A program made the position numbers and the translations under genes. A DNA stretch of 64,000 nucleotides, from assembly GCA_902363375.1 (NCBI GenBank), contig CABIZX010000001.1:1364001-1428000 (forward strand). The letters are read 5' to 3'. Origin of the DNA: Clostridiaceae bacterium. GTDB taxonomy: Bacteria > Bacillota > Clostridia > Clostridiales > Clostridiaceae. Under the pieces are notes generated by a model. That model saw nothing but the letters and a program-made list of their open reading frames with translations. It did no database searches and had not been told where the DNA came from. Of the stretch, positions 1-8,247 are shown in pieces (positions within the stretch are counted from its first letter, which is position 1; each line of letters starts with the position of its first letter).

Positions 1-275
1 CCGCTCCATGTTTAATCTGGATTGGATTTATGATGTTAGAAAGTGTTATGAAAATAAACTTCTCTGACTTCACCGAGGGTTTCCCTGCATTCATTACTAT
101 AGCTGCAATGCCTTTATGCTATAGCATAGGTGATGGATTAACTCTTGGAATTCTTTCTTATACTTTAGTAAACTTATTAAATAATATATTTGGTAAGCAA
201 GAAAAGAAAAAACCAATTTCTGTGGTAATGTATATTTTATCTATAATATTTATATTAAAACTTATATTTATGTAA
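1..275 (+). CDS. NCS2-family purine permease, C-terminal end (partial)
   Basis: This is the last 90 codons of a membrane permease that begins before the window; the reading frame enters at base 3. The visible part starts APCLIWIGFMM and contains FPAFITIAAMPLCYSIGDG, the loop-helix pattern typical of the C-terminal half of AzgA/PbuG-type xanthine/guanine/hypoxanthine permeases. Two further hydrophobic helices follow and the protein ends on one, as in the family. Purine uptake is the expected role, but the substrate cannot be told from this piece. A long perfect hairpin terminator lies just downstream and is shared with the converging glutamine synthetase gene. Confidence 0.85.
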   Translation, partial: APCLIWIGFMMLESVMKINFSDFTEGFPAFITIAAMPLCYSIGDGLTLGILSYTLVNLLNNIFGKQEKKKPISVVMYILSIIFILKLIFM

Positions 276-305
276 CTCACTTATCTTATATAATTAACGG
301 AAAAA

Positions 306-341
306 GGTAATCACTAGAACTTCTAGTGATTACCTTTTTAT
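306..341. terminator. bidirectional intrinsic terminator
   Basis: Two perfect 14-base complementary arms (306-319 and 321-334) are followed by a T run on the plus strand and preceded by an A run. It separates the converging permease and glutamine synthetase genes and probably stops both. Confidence 0.85.
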
Positions 342-350
342 TAACCTTAT

Positions 351-2243
351 TTATATATCCATAAGATTTCTTCTATAATTCATATATAATCTTCTTAATT
401 CTCTCATATTTTCATCTACAATTAATTGAAGTTCAGATAACTCTTCATAATTTTTTTCATCAATTGCTTCTCTCATTTGAGTAAATAGGCTTTTACTTAC
501 ATAATTATCCTTCATAAGTCTTTCTCGTAGTTTATTTATTTCACTCCACTTTTCAAGGTCATATTCCATAAAATCATCACCGTTAGACCTTCTAATATTT
601 CTAATTTCATTAGAGTAATTTGGAATAATTCTATGTTCTAACTCGGTAGTCCATCTTTCAAGTACAGCTTCTTTATAGCCTGCAATTACTCTATCAGTTA
701 TTACTCCACCTTTAATTAAAACTTTTACCCTTGATTCATCATTAAAAGCTAATAAGTTCTCATATACAGTACTTGGAGCCTTTCCAAAATACTTTTCTCG
801 TTCTTCTTCTGTATAGAATTCAAATACATCTTCTTCACTTCTATAGCATCTATTCTCTTCTAAATAAGAAGCCTTTTCTCCAGGTTTCTTAGAAAGTTCT
901 TCTAGAAGTTCTGATCTACTTTTATTATTTTCAACTGCATAACTTATTCCATCTATCATGGATATTATAACTGAAGACAAAACTAAATAGATATTTGTAT
1001 TAGGATTTGGTGATCTTAATTCAAACCTAGTAGCCATTGGATTAATTGCATCCCTTACTAGCCCTAATAATATAGTTCTATTTCTTGAAGGCACATCTTT
1101 AGTAAATCCTAAGGAAGTAACTATACATACTGGGGCCTCAAATCCTGGTTTTAATCTTTGTAATGCATCGTAATTTGAAGAAACAAATGGATTTATTACT
1201 TCGTAATTTTTCAATACCCCCATTATTGCTCCATATCCTATTTCACTTAAAAAATCCTGTTCTATGTAGCTATGGAATAGATTCATTACCTTTCCATTCT
1301 TAAGTTTTAAAGTTACACCAACATGTAAATGCTCTCCATTTCCTGCTACCTCTTCAATTGGCTTAGCCTGGAATGTAACCTCAAGACCATTTTTTCTAAA
1401 AGTTTCTTTTATTAATCCTCTTACTAAAAGTTCATTATCACAGGTTTGAAGAGCTGTGGAGAACTTCCAGTCAACTTCTAATTGCTCCATAATATGAGTT
1501 AAAACTCCTGACTCAGAAAGCTTAGCCTTAACTCCACCTACTTCTTTATGTCCCATTTCTGGTTCTAATTCATATTTAGCTAGTAAATCTAATGATTTTT
1601 CTAAGGATGTTCTTACAGGTCCTTTAGTTCTTTTCCAATACTGCTCTTTTAATACTTGAGATGTTGATAGCTCCTCTATTTCTGCTAACTCATTTGGAGT
1701 ATTCACCCAAAATTCTAATTCTGTAGCTGCTGTGATATTTACATCATCTATTTCATCATAAGTTATGTTAAAGTTTGCTAAAAATTGAGGATTTTCTTGA
1801 AATAACTTCATCATTGAAGATCTAAAGTGATTTACAGAATTTTTTAATATATATCTAGAGTCTACTGCAGTATCTTCATGATATAGATGACAAGGTATTC
1901 TAATAGTACCTACTGGTTTATTTGTTTCTTCATCTATATAATCATAGTTATAATCTATAAACCAATTACAAGTTAAATCAACCTTCATATCTACCTTTGC
2001 ATTATTAAGGGTAGCTATCCCTGGTAAAATTACAGAAGATCCGTCAGTCTGGACAGCTGTACCATGTAAAAATGTATCAATATCTTCTATAAAGTTTTTA
2101 ACAGGAATTTTTTCGTCCGTATCATTGCCTAAAAAGTCAATTCCAACCAAAGAAACAAATCTTATTTCTCGATGCTGCTGAAGTATTTTTAGCAACTCCT
2201 CTTTATTTTGTTTATTAGTATGTATTACAAATAATAAACTCAT
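351..2243 (-). CDS. glnA: glutamine synthetase, long clostridial form
   Basis: It makes glutamine from glutamate, ammonia and ATP. At 630 residues it is longer than classical GSI (about 445-470) and shorter than most GSIII (about 700). The catalytic core is recognisable: TELEFW (174-179) supplies metal-binding acids, GHKEVGG (231-237) matches the second acidic cluster, GNGEHLHVGV (301-310) is the ATP-site loop, and RFELRSPNPNTNIYL (406-420) matches the glutamate-site signature. The last 160 residues are charged and helical, rich in E, R and K, and absent from GSI. The start has a strong AAGGGGG site a few bases upstream. It is monocistronic, facing the permease. The symbol is by function; assignment to GSI or GSIII is uncertain. 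Confidence 0.9.
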   Translation of the reverse strand: MSLLFVIHTNKQNKEELLKILQQHREIRFVSLVGIDFLGNDTDEKIPVKNFIEDIDTFLHGTAVQTDGSSVILPGIATLNNAKVDMKVDLTCNWFIDYNYDYIDEETNKPVGTIRIPCHLYHEDTAVDSRYILKNSVNHFRSSMMKLFQENPQFLANFNITYDEIDDVNITAATELEFWVNTPNELAEIEELSTSQVLKEQYWKRTKGPVRTSLEKSLDLLAKYELEPEMGHKEVGGVKAKLSESGVLTHIMEQLEVDWKFSTALQTCDNELLVRGLIKETFRKNGLEVTFQAKPIEEVAGNGEHLHVGVTLKLKNGKVMNLFHSYIEQDFLSEIGYGAIMGVLKNYEVINPFVSSNYDALQRLKPGFEAPVCIVTSLGFTKDVPSRNRTILLGLVRDAINPMATRFELRSPNPNTNIYLVLSSVIISMIDGISYAVENNKSRSELLEELSKKPGEKASYLEENRCYRSEEDVFEFYTEEEREKYFGKAPSTVYENLLAFNDESRVKVLIKGGVITDRVIAGYKEAVLERWTTELEHRIIPNYSNEIRNIRRSNGDDFMEYDLEKWSEINKLRERLMKDNYVSKSLFTQMREAIDEKNYEELSELQLIVDENMRELRRLYMNYRRNLMDI

Positions 2244-2552
2244 TAATATAAGCCCCCTTTTTTAATTATATTCAACATTTGCATTATAGCATAATATAAA
2301 AATATTGAATATAATTAATTTTATTAATAATAAATTAATAAAAGTAGTTTTTTATCGAAAAATTGTTAATAATATGTTAATTGTTTACTATTTATTTATA
2401 TGCAATCATTTACATTTTTTATTAAACCTTTTCATTTTTTCTTTTATATCTATATACACTAAAAAATTTTTTTAAATAATTTTTATTTATTTTCTTAGGT
2501 TTTTGTTATGCAAAGTTTATATAATACAAAAACTATAAAATCCCCGAACATA
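2244..2552. other. AT-rich divergent intergenic region
   Basis: This gap lies between the divergent glutamine synthetase and exonuclease genes. It is extremely AT-rich with T and A tracts. I looked for a GlnR-type TGTNA-N7-TNACA site and found only weak partial matches. A TATAAT at 2518-2523 lacks a good -35. No convincing small ORF or riboswitch is visible. Confidence 0.5.
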
Positions 2553-2581
2553 TTGACATAAAACCAATAGAAATATACTAT
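2553..2581 (+). promoter_or_regulatory. consensus sigma-A promoter of the exonuclease gene
   Basis: TTGACA (2553-2558), a 17-base spacer and TACTAT (2576-2581). This is one of the closest matches to the housekeeping consensus in the window. Transcription should begin near 2588. Confidence 0.75.
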
Positions 2582-2611
2582 AAACTTGTTGGCTAAAACT
2601 AACAAGTTTAT
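2580..2611. promoter_or_regulatory. operator-like palindrome over the -10/+1 of the exonuclease promoter
   Basis: Perfect 11-base inverted repeat (2580-2590 and 2601-2611) with a 10-base spacer. It starts inside the -10 box and covers the likely start of transcription. No T run follows, so a repressor site is more likely than a terminator. The regulator is unknown. Confidence 0.5.
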
Positions 2612-2652
2612 AATTTATGTTTATCATATAAGAATTTAAGGAGAATACAATT

Positions 2653-3267
2653 ATGAAACTATTGTTTTTTGATACAGAAACTACAAATATAAAACCAGGT
2701 AACATATGTCAGCTATCTTACATTACAGTAGATACTAGCACAAAGCCTCAAACTACTATAGGAAAGAACTTTTTCTTTACTGTAGAAGAAATGAGCGAAA
2801 GCGCTGAAGCTGTTCATGGATTTTCTTTAGAGAAACTTTATAATTTAAGTAATGGAAAATATTTTGAAGATAGTTATGAAGAATTTATAGATGATTTTAT
2901 CAATAGTGATGTAATCATCGGACATAATGTTCAATTTGATATTAAATTTTTAAAAAGCGAGTTAGAATTTTTAGACATTCCTTTCGAGCCCAAACGTTGC
3001 TTCTGCACTATGGCATATTATAAAGAAATATGTAAAGCTACTAATTCTAAAGGGATGCTAAAAAATCCTTCTCTTGGAGAGGTGGTAAATTTTCTAAACC
3101 TCAAAGAAGATTTCCTTCAAAATAAATGTACTAGTCTTTTTGGTGAGTCTTCTGATTATCATGATGCAAGATTTGACACAACTTGTACATATATGTTAGT
3201 TATTCAAGGAATAAAAACTGGTTTAATACCTCCAAAGTTTTTTAGTAATATGTTACAATTGAAGTAA
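2653..3267 (+). CDS. DnaQ-like 3'-5' exonuclease (DEDDh)
   Basis: A 204-residue stand-alone exonuclease of the DnaQ/ribonuclease T fold. ExoI is FFDTETT (residues 5-11) with both metal-binding acids; ExoII is IIGHNVQFD (about 88-96); ExoIII is HDARFDT (about 170-176), with His and Asp placed as in the DEDDh class. There is no polymerase or UvrC-like domain attached, so it could be a DNA polymerase III epsilon-like proofreading or repair nuclease, or an RNA-trimming enzyme. An AAGGAG site sits 9 bases before the ATG. Its promoter is strong but overlapped by a palindrome, which suggests controlled expression. The next gene follows 37 bases downstream with its own ribosome site and may be co-transcribed. 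Confidence 0.85.
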   Translation: MKLLFFDTETTNIKPGNICQLSYITVDTSTKPQTTIGKNFFFTVEEMSESAEAVHGFSLEKLYNLSNGKYFEDSYEEFIDDFINSDVIIGHNVQFDIKFLKSELEFLDIPFEPKRCFCTMAYYKEICKATNSKGMLKNPSLGEVVNFLNLKEDFLQNKCTSLFGESSDYHDARFDTTCTYMLVIQGIKTGLIPPKFFSNMLQLK

Positions 3268-3304
3268 TACTTTGAAAGAAACTTTTATTTTAGGAGTGAT
3301 TAAA

Positions 3305-4471
3305 ATGATAGCTATTAAAAATGTCACTGTCCATACTATGGCTGAAGATGAAATTATCGAAAATGGTATTATACTAATCGATAATGGTAAGATATGCAAT
3401 GTTGGTTCTAACATAACAATTCCTGAAAATACTAAAATTATTGATGGTAATAATGGTTTTCTTATGCCCGGAATTATTGATGCCCACTGTCACATTGGAA
3501 TGTGGGAAGATGGATTAGGCTTTGAAGGTAGTGATGGTAATGAAACCACTGATCCTGTTACCCCTCACCTAAGAGCCATAGATGCAATAAATCCTGTAGA
3601 TAAGTGTTTTCAAGAAGCTTTAGATGCTGGCATTACCACTGTTGCTACTGGACCTGGAAGTGCTAATGTTATTGGTGGAACCTTTGCAACATTAAAAACT
3701 TATGGAAAAACCATCGATGATATGGTTATCGATGATTGCACTGCCATGAAATCCGCCTTTGGTGAAAATCCTAAAAGGGTATATAGTGGTAAAAAAGCTG
3801 CTCCAAGTACTAGAATGGCTACTGCAGCCATCCTTCGTGAAAATTTGATAAAAGCAAGGAACTATGTAGAGAAACAAGAAGCCTTCAAAAATGGTATAGA
3901 TAAGGCTCCTGATTTTGATATGAAGTTAGAAGCTCTATCAAAAGTGATAAAAAAAGAGATTCCTTTAAAAGCTCATGCTCATAGAGCTGATGATATCCTT
4001 ACAGCTATCAGAATAGCTAAGGAATTTGACTTAGATCTTTCTTTAGAACATTGTACTGAAGGACACTTAATACCTGAAAATCTTAAAGATGAACATATAA
4101 AGGCTATAATTATAGGTCCAAGCCTCTCTGATAGAAGTAAGGTAGAGCTTAAAAATCTTACCTTTAAAACTCCTATGCTTTTAAATAAAGCTGGTATAAA
4201 AGTTTCTATAATGACAGATCATCCTGTAATTCCACTTCAATATATATCACTCTGCGCTGCCCTTGCTGCTAGAGAAGGTATGGATGAGGAGGAAGCTTTA
4301 CGTTCCATTACTATAAATCCAGCTCGTGCTATAAATGTAGATCATAGAGTTGGAAGTATTGAAATAGGAAAAGATGCTGACATTATAATATATGATGGTC
4401 ACCCTTTTGACCTTAGAAATACAGTTAAATTTGTAATGGTTAATGGTGAAATAGTTAAGAATCAATTTTAA
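3305..4471 (+). CDS. metal-dependent amidohydrolase (imidazolonepropionase-like)
   Basis: A 388-residue amidohydrolase with a TIM-barrel core and a beta-sandwich composed of both ends. Metal ligands are visible: DAHCHIG (HxH after strand 1), KAHAHRADD, LEHC and TDHPVIP (final Asp/His region). The C-terminal GSIEIGKDADIIIYDGHPFD is the usual closing motif. The substrate is unknown; the family includes imidazolonepropionase-like enzymes, dipeptidases and isoaspartyl hydrolases. I chose the ATG at 3305, 8 bases after AGGAG, over an in-frame upstream start at 3272 that has no ribosome site. No histidine-degradation genes are nearby, which argues against a role as HutI. Confidence 0.85.
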   Translation: MIAIKNVTVHTMAEDEIIENGIILIDNGKICNVGSNITIPENTKIIDGNNGFLMPGIIDAHCHIGMWEDGLGFEGSDGNETTDPVTPHLRAIDAINPVDKCFQEALDAGITTVATGPGSANVIGGTFATLKTYGKTIDDMVIDDCTAMKSAFGENPKRVYSGKKAAPSTRMATAAILRENLIKARNYVEKQEAFKNGIDKAPDFDMKLEALSKVIKKEIPLKAHAHRADDILTAIRIAKEFDLDLSLEHCTEGHLIPENLKDEHIKAIIIGPSLSDRSKVELKNLTFKTPMLLNKAGIKVSIMTDHPVIPLQYISLCAALAAREGMDEEEALRSITINPARAINVDHRVGSIEIGKDADIIIYDGHPFDLRNTVKFVMVNGEIVKNQF

Positions 4472-4542
4472 TTTTATATTTGAGTAATTAATTATAAAAT
4501 TAAACATTTTAAAAATTTTATAATGAAAATATTTTCCACTTA

Positions 4543-4587
4543 AAATGTACATGGATATAAAAAATATATCTATGTACATTTTTTATA
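4543..4587 (+). terminator. intrinsic terminator after the amidohydrolase gene
   Basis: Seventeen-base arms (4543-4559 and 4565-4581, one G-T pair) with a 5-base loop and a following T run. Confidence 0.8.
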
Positions 4588-4653
4588 TCTATGTATATTA
4601 TTTACCTTTACAATTCTACCATAAGTTACATTTACAAATCTTAGGTCAATCAG

Positions 4654-4681
4654 TAGACTTTAATTTTAATTTTTGTATAAT
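4654..4681 (+). promoter_or_regulatory. probable promoter of the FtsH-like gene
   Basis: TAGACT (4654-4659), 16-base spacer and a perfect TATAAT (4676-4681) preceded by TG. The -35 is imperfect. A leader of about 105 bases follows, with a short inverted repeat around 4724-4743 (TTTTATTG ... CAATAAAA) of unknown role. Confidence 0.5.
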
Positions 4682-4792
4682 ACTAAGTACAGTATCAAAT
4701 AATCTTTTTTATAGATAAGATTTTATTGTATTTGCAATAAAATTTGTGCATCTGCAGTTTTTGTATGTACAGTTATCAAGGAGGTAATATTA

Positions 4793-6547
4793 TTGATAGA
4801 TAAAATTAAAAAGAATTTAATAATAATTCCACTTAGTATATTAATATTATCGATTGTAGCTCTAATTCTTTTGAACATAGGTACAGCTACAATCCCCTAT
4901 AAATCTTATACTGATTTCTTACTCGATCTAAATAATAAGAACATATATAAAGTATCCATCTCCCAAACACCTAAAATTACTGTTATAGATAAATCTGGTA
5001 ATAAATATTCTACTGATAATCCTAATAGCTACAACTTTAAGGAGACTCTTTTAAAAGAAGGTGTTATTGTTGATAGTTCATCTACCTTACCAACCAACCA
5101 ACGTATAGTGGTTGCAATTCTTGGTATTTCCTCTATAGCCACTATTTTTATGATCATAAAAAGAAATGGCTCAGGTAGTTCTATGACTTCTATCAATGCA
5201 ATTGATGGACAAAGTGTTTCCAAGGATAAATTTAACTTTAATTCTGTTGCTGGTAATGATGAAGCTAAAGATAGTTTAAACGATATAGTTGATTTTCTTA
5301 AAAATCCAGAAAAGTATGCATCCTATGGTGCAAGAATGCCTAAAGGTGTAATTCTTTACGGTGATCCTGGAACGGGTAAAACTCTACTAGCTAAGGCTAT
5401 AGCTGGAGAAGCTAATGTTCCCTTCTATGCTGTATCTGGTTCTGACTTTGTTCAAATGTATGTAGGAGTTGGGGCTAGTAGAATAAGAAATTTATTCAAA
5501 AAAGCTAAGTCCCATGGTAAGGCTGTTATCTTCATTGATGAGATAGATGCTATTGGTAAGCAACGTAGCTCTAATAAAGCTGGTAATTCGGATGAAAAAG
5601 ATCAAACTTTAAACGCTCTACTTACTGAGATGTCCGGTTTCAAAGAAAGTGAAGGTATTGTAGTTATTGCTGCTACAAATAGGCTTGACATATTAGATGA
5701 GGCACTTTTAAGACCTGGTAGATTTGATAGACATATAGAGGTATCTCTTCCTGATATTAACGCAAGAGAAAAAATATTAAATCTTCATTTAAAAAATAAA
5801 CCTGTTAGTGATATGAATATACGAGACATAGCACACAATACCACCTATTTCTCTGGCGCTAAGTTAGAAAGTTTAGTAAATGAAGCTGCAATAATTGCAT
5901 GTAAAGAGGATGCTCCATATATTACTGAACACCATATGGATAAAGCTTTCTCAATAGTAGTTGCAGGCCATGAGAAATTAGATAAAGAAGCACTTAAAAA
6001 AGAAGATATGAAAATTACTGCATATCATGAAGTTGGACATGCTTTAATTTCGCATCTAAAGCTACCTGAGGAAAAAATATCTAAGGTAACCATAATTCCT
6101 ACATCTAAAGGTGCTGGTGGATATACCTTAACTATAGGCGAAGATAGTGTTTACCACAATCTAGAATATTTAAAAAGAAAAATCATGGTTTTATTGGGAG
6201 GTAGAGCTGCGGAAGAAATCATTTTTGGTGAAGAGAAAATAACTACAGGGGCCTTTAATGATTTAAAGAAAACTACTAATATAGTTAATAATATGATATG
6301 TGAGTATGGTATGGGAAAATCTCTTGGACTTTTAAGACTTTCAGAAATGCAAGGAGTGCCAACAGATTACTATACTACAGTAGTATTAGAAGAATGTAAG
6401 TCTCTGATTGATGAATTGTATGGCGATGTTAAGGACACTCTAAGAGCCAATCTAGATTTATTAGTTAAAGTTTCTGAGGAATTACTTGTAAAAGAAACCT
6501 TATATACCGATGACATTCTCAATTTAGTTTATGGTAAGACAAGCTAA
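4793..6547 (+). CDS. FtsH-family AAA+ membrane zinc protease
   Basis: An ATP-driven membrane protease of 584 residues. Two membrane helices (about 8-28 and 104-122) flank an outer loop of about 75 residues. The AAA+ domain has Walker A GDPGTGKT (190-197), Walker B VIFIDEID (245-252) and the second region of homology ATNRLDILDEALLRPGRFDR. The peptidase domain has the zinc motif HEVGH (412-416), with a later Asp in GAFNDL as likely third ligand. Translation starts at a TTG 6-7 bases after AAGGAGGT. It is shorter than the usual clostridial FtsH (about 600-650 residues) and is not beside tilS or hpt, where main ftsH genes often sit, so it is probably a second, specialised copy. It is followed by a terminator. 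Confidence 0.9.
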   Translation: MIDKIKKNLIIIPLSILILSIVALILLNIGTATIPYKSYTDFLLDLNNKNIYKVSISQTPKITVIDKSGNKYSTDNPNSYNFKETLLKEGVIVDSSSTLPTNQRIVVAILGISSIATIFMIIKRNGSGSSMTSINAIDGQSVSKDKFNFNSVAGNDEAKDSLNDIVDFLKNPEKYASYGARMPKGVILYGDPGTGKTLLAKAIAGEANVPFYAVSGSDFVQMYVGVGASRIRNLFKKAKSHGKAVIFIDEIDAIGKQRSSNKAGNSDEKDQTLNALLTEMSGFKESEGIVVIAATNRLDILDEALLRPGRFDRHIEVSLPDINAREKILNLHLKNKPVSDMNIRDIAHNTTYFSGAKLESLVNEAAIIACKEDAPYITEHHMDKAFSIVVAGHEKLDKEALKKEDMKITAYHEVGHALISHLKLPEEKISKVTIIPTSKGAGGYTLTIGEDSVYHNLEYLKRKIMVLLGGRAAEEIIFGEEKITTGAFNDLKKTTNIVNNMICEYGMGKSLGLLRLSEMQGVPTDYYTTVVLEECKSLIDELYGDVKDTLRANLDLLVKVSEELLVKETLYTDDILNLVYGKTS

Positions 6548-6554
6548 TTCACTA

Positions 6555-6590
6555 TAAAAAACCTAAGATATAATTCTTAGGTTTTTTATT
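6555..6590 (+). terminator. intrinsic terminator after the FtsH-like gene
   Basis: Perfect 13-base arms (6555-6567 and 6574-6586) with a T-rich tail. Confidence 0.85.
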
Positions 6591-6620
6591 TTTATAATCT
6601 ATATTTTATTAATATATATG

Positions 6621-6657
6621 GTTTTAAAAGAATATATTTATAATATTCTTTTAAAAC
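6621..6657. repeat. 15-base perfect inverted repeat before the small membrane-protein gene
   Basis: Arms 6621-6635 and 6643-6657 with a 7-base loop, 37 bases before the next start codon. It could be an operator, a leader hairpin or a second terminator for the gene before it. The sequence after it is AT-rich without a clean T run. Confidence 0.5.
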
Positions 6658-6694
6658 TTTATTTAATATATTTTATAAAATATGGAGGTCCATA

Positions 6695-7195
6695 ATGAAA
6701 AGTAAAAATATATATGTAGGCATTATTTTTTTAATCTTAGGTTTATCCTACTTTACATACAATTTTAGTCCCCTACTATTTGCTAGACTCTTTGACCTTT
6801 GGCCAATTTTTATACTAGTCTTTGGAGTTATATTACAATATATTTTTTTTGACATAAGAAAAAATTTCTTACTCATCATTAGTGGGATTATGATGGTAAT
6901 AGGAGCTATGTTTACTATAAATTTTCATATAAACTATATAACCACTCATTCAATAATTGCTATCTTTAGTTTATCTTTATCTGTATCATTATTAAACTAT
7001 TATATTTTTGCAAAGAGTAATGATTTGATTCTTCCATTTATATTTTTATTTATTCTAATATCAATTATTATCTTCTTATATCCCACTTATAAAAATATGA
7101 TACCTAATTTCAATTCTGACCTTGTTGTACCTTTATTATTTATTTCTATAGGTGCCTATTTAATTAGAAATAGCAAGAAAAAATATTTCAAATAA
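6695..7195 (+). CDS. small multi-pass membrane protein (LiaF/DUF5668-like N-terminus)
   Basis: A 166-residue integral membrane protein with about six hydrophobic stretches. The first part, with a helix containing ILGLSYFTYN, then LWPIFILVFGVILQY, resembles the repeated helix pairs seen in LiaI/LiaF-type and DUF5668 proteins, which sense or respond to envelope stress. The soluble C-terminal domain of LiaF is absent and the protein ends with a basic tail (RNSKKKYFK). A GGAGG site precedes the ATG. The family match is from pattern only, and no two-component genes are nearby. Confidence 0.6.
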   Translation: MKSKNIYVGIIFLILGLSYFTYNFSPLLFARLFDLWPIFILVFGVILQYIFFDIRKNFLLIISGIMMVIGAMFTINFHINYITTHSIIAIFSLSLSVSLLNYYIFAKSNDLILPFIFLFILISIIIFLYPTYKNMIPNFNSDLVVPLLFISIGAYLIRNSKKKYFK

Positions 7196-7197
7196 TA

Positions 7198-7238
7198 AAA
7201 GGTATGAACCATTTACATATTTCTTGGTTCATACCTTT
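7198..7238. terminator. hairpin between converging genes
   Basis: Fourteen-base perfect arms (7198-7211 and 7225-7238) between the membrane-protein gene and psuG. The T run is short on the plus strand, so strength is uncertain; it may serve both directions. Confidence 0.6.
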
Positions 7239-7332
7239 CATGTAGGTAATATTATAAGTTAGGTTTTTAGTTAGAACTTACCTGAAATTAAGTCCTAACT
7301 AGCTATATATTTAATTTAATAAATAAACACTA

Positions 7333-8247
7333 TTATAATTTAGAAAGTTCTACAGCAAGTCTTGCTCCAACCTTAGCATTGTTAAACACTAATTGAATAT
7401 TAGATTCTAAGCTAGAGCCTCCTGTAATTTCTTTAACTTTCGCAAGTAAAAATGGTGTGCTTTCCTTTCCTACTATACCCTTTTCTTCTGCTTCCTTAAC
7501 AGCAGTATTTATAGCATTATTAATAGTATCATAGTCCATCTCAAACTCTTCTGGTATTGGATTAGCAACAACCATTCCACCCTTTAATCCTAGATCCCAT
7601 TTAGCTTTTAATGCTCTTGCAAGTACTTCTTCATTCTCTACCTTGTAGTCCACTTTAAATCCAGATTTTCTTGTATAGAAGGCTGGTAACTCTTCTGTTT
7701 GGAATCCTATCACAGGTACCCCTTTAGTTTCTAAATATTCACGAGTTAAACCTATGTCTAGTATTGATTTGCATCCAGCACATACCACAGCTACATCAGT
7801 CATAGATAGTTCCTCAAGGTCAGCTGATATATCCATTGTTTTTTCAGCTCCTCTATGAACTCCGCCAATTCCACCAGTAGCAAATACCTTAACTCCAGCA
7901 AGTGATGCTATAATCATTGTAGATGCAACTGTAGTAGCTCCATTTAATTTATTAGCAACTATGAAAGGTATATCTCTTCTACTAGTTTTTATTACTCCCG
8001 GAGTTTTCCCTAAAAATTCAACCTCCTCTGAAGTTAATCCAACTTTCAATCTTCCTTCAAGAATAGCTATAGTAGCTGGTATTGCTCCATTTTCTCTAAT
8101 GATGCTTTCTACTTTTAATGCAGTTTCTACATTTTTAGGATATGGCATTCCATGAGATATTATAGTTGATTCTAGAGCAACTACTGGCTTTCCTTCCTCT
8201 AATGCTGCTTTAACTTCTGGGTTTATATCTAAATATTTTTCTAACAT
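7333..8247 (-). CDS. psuG: pseudouridine-5'-phosphate glycosidase
   Basis: It breaks the C-C glycosidic bond of pseudouridine 5'-phosphate to give uracil and ribose 5-phosphate. The 304 residues match the family throughout: VVALESTIISHGMPYP carries the conserved Glu (E26), EKTMDISADL supplies a metal-binding Asp (D139), and CAGCKSILD supplies the catalytic Lys (K160). GGIGGVHRGAE and GFQTEELPAFYT are also typical. The start codon overlaps the end of the kinase gene by 7 bases, so the two are translationally linked. PsuK makes the substrate, and together they salvage pseudouridine released from RNA turnover. Confidence 0.95.
   Translation of the reverse strand: MLEKYLDINPEVKAALEEGKPVVALESTIISHGMPYPKNVETALKVESIIRENGAIPATIAILEGRLKVGLTSEEVEFLGKTPGVIKTSRRDIPFIVANKLNGATTVASTMIIASLAGVKVFATGGIGGVHRGAEKTMDISADLEELSMTDVAVVCAGCKSILDIGLTREYLETKGVPVIGFQTEELPAFYTRKSGFKVDYKVENEEVLARALKAKWDLGLKGGMVVANPIPEEFEMDYDTINNAINTAVKEAEEKGIVGKESTPFLLAKVKEITGGSSLESNIQLVFNNAKVGARLAVELSKL

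Noticed and set aside
2340..2400. GlnR-type site upstream of the glutamine synthetase gene
   Set aside because: TGTTA strings occur but the second half (TNACA at the right spacing) is missing.
2545..2560. LexA-like half site CGAAC near the exonuclease promoter
   Set aside because: Only the first half matches the CGAAC-N4-GTTCG type; the second half is TGACA and belongs to the -35 box.
2517..2705. 62-codon open frame on the minus strand
   Set aside because: It overlaps the exonuclease promoter, has no ribosome site and looks like a chance frame in AT-rich DNA.
3692..3877. Antisense open frames inside the amidohydrolase, rnf, polA and transporter genes
   Set aside because: They are shadows of strongly supported genes on the other strand and lack ribosome sites.
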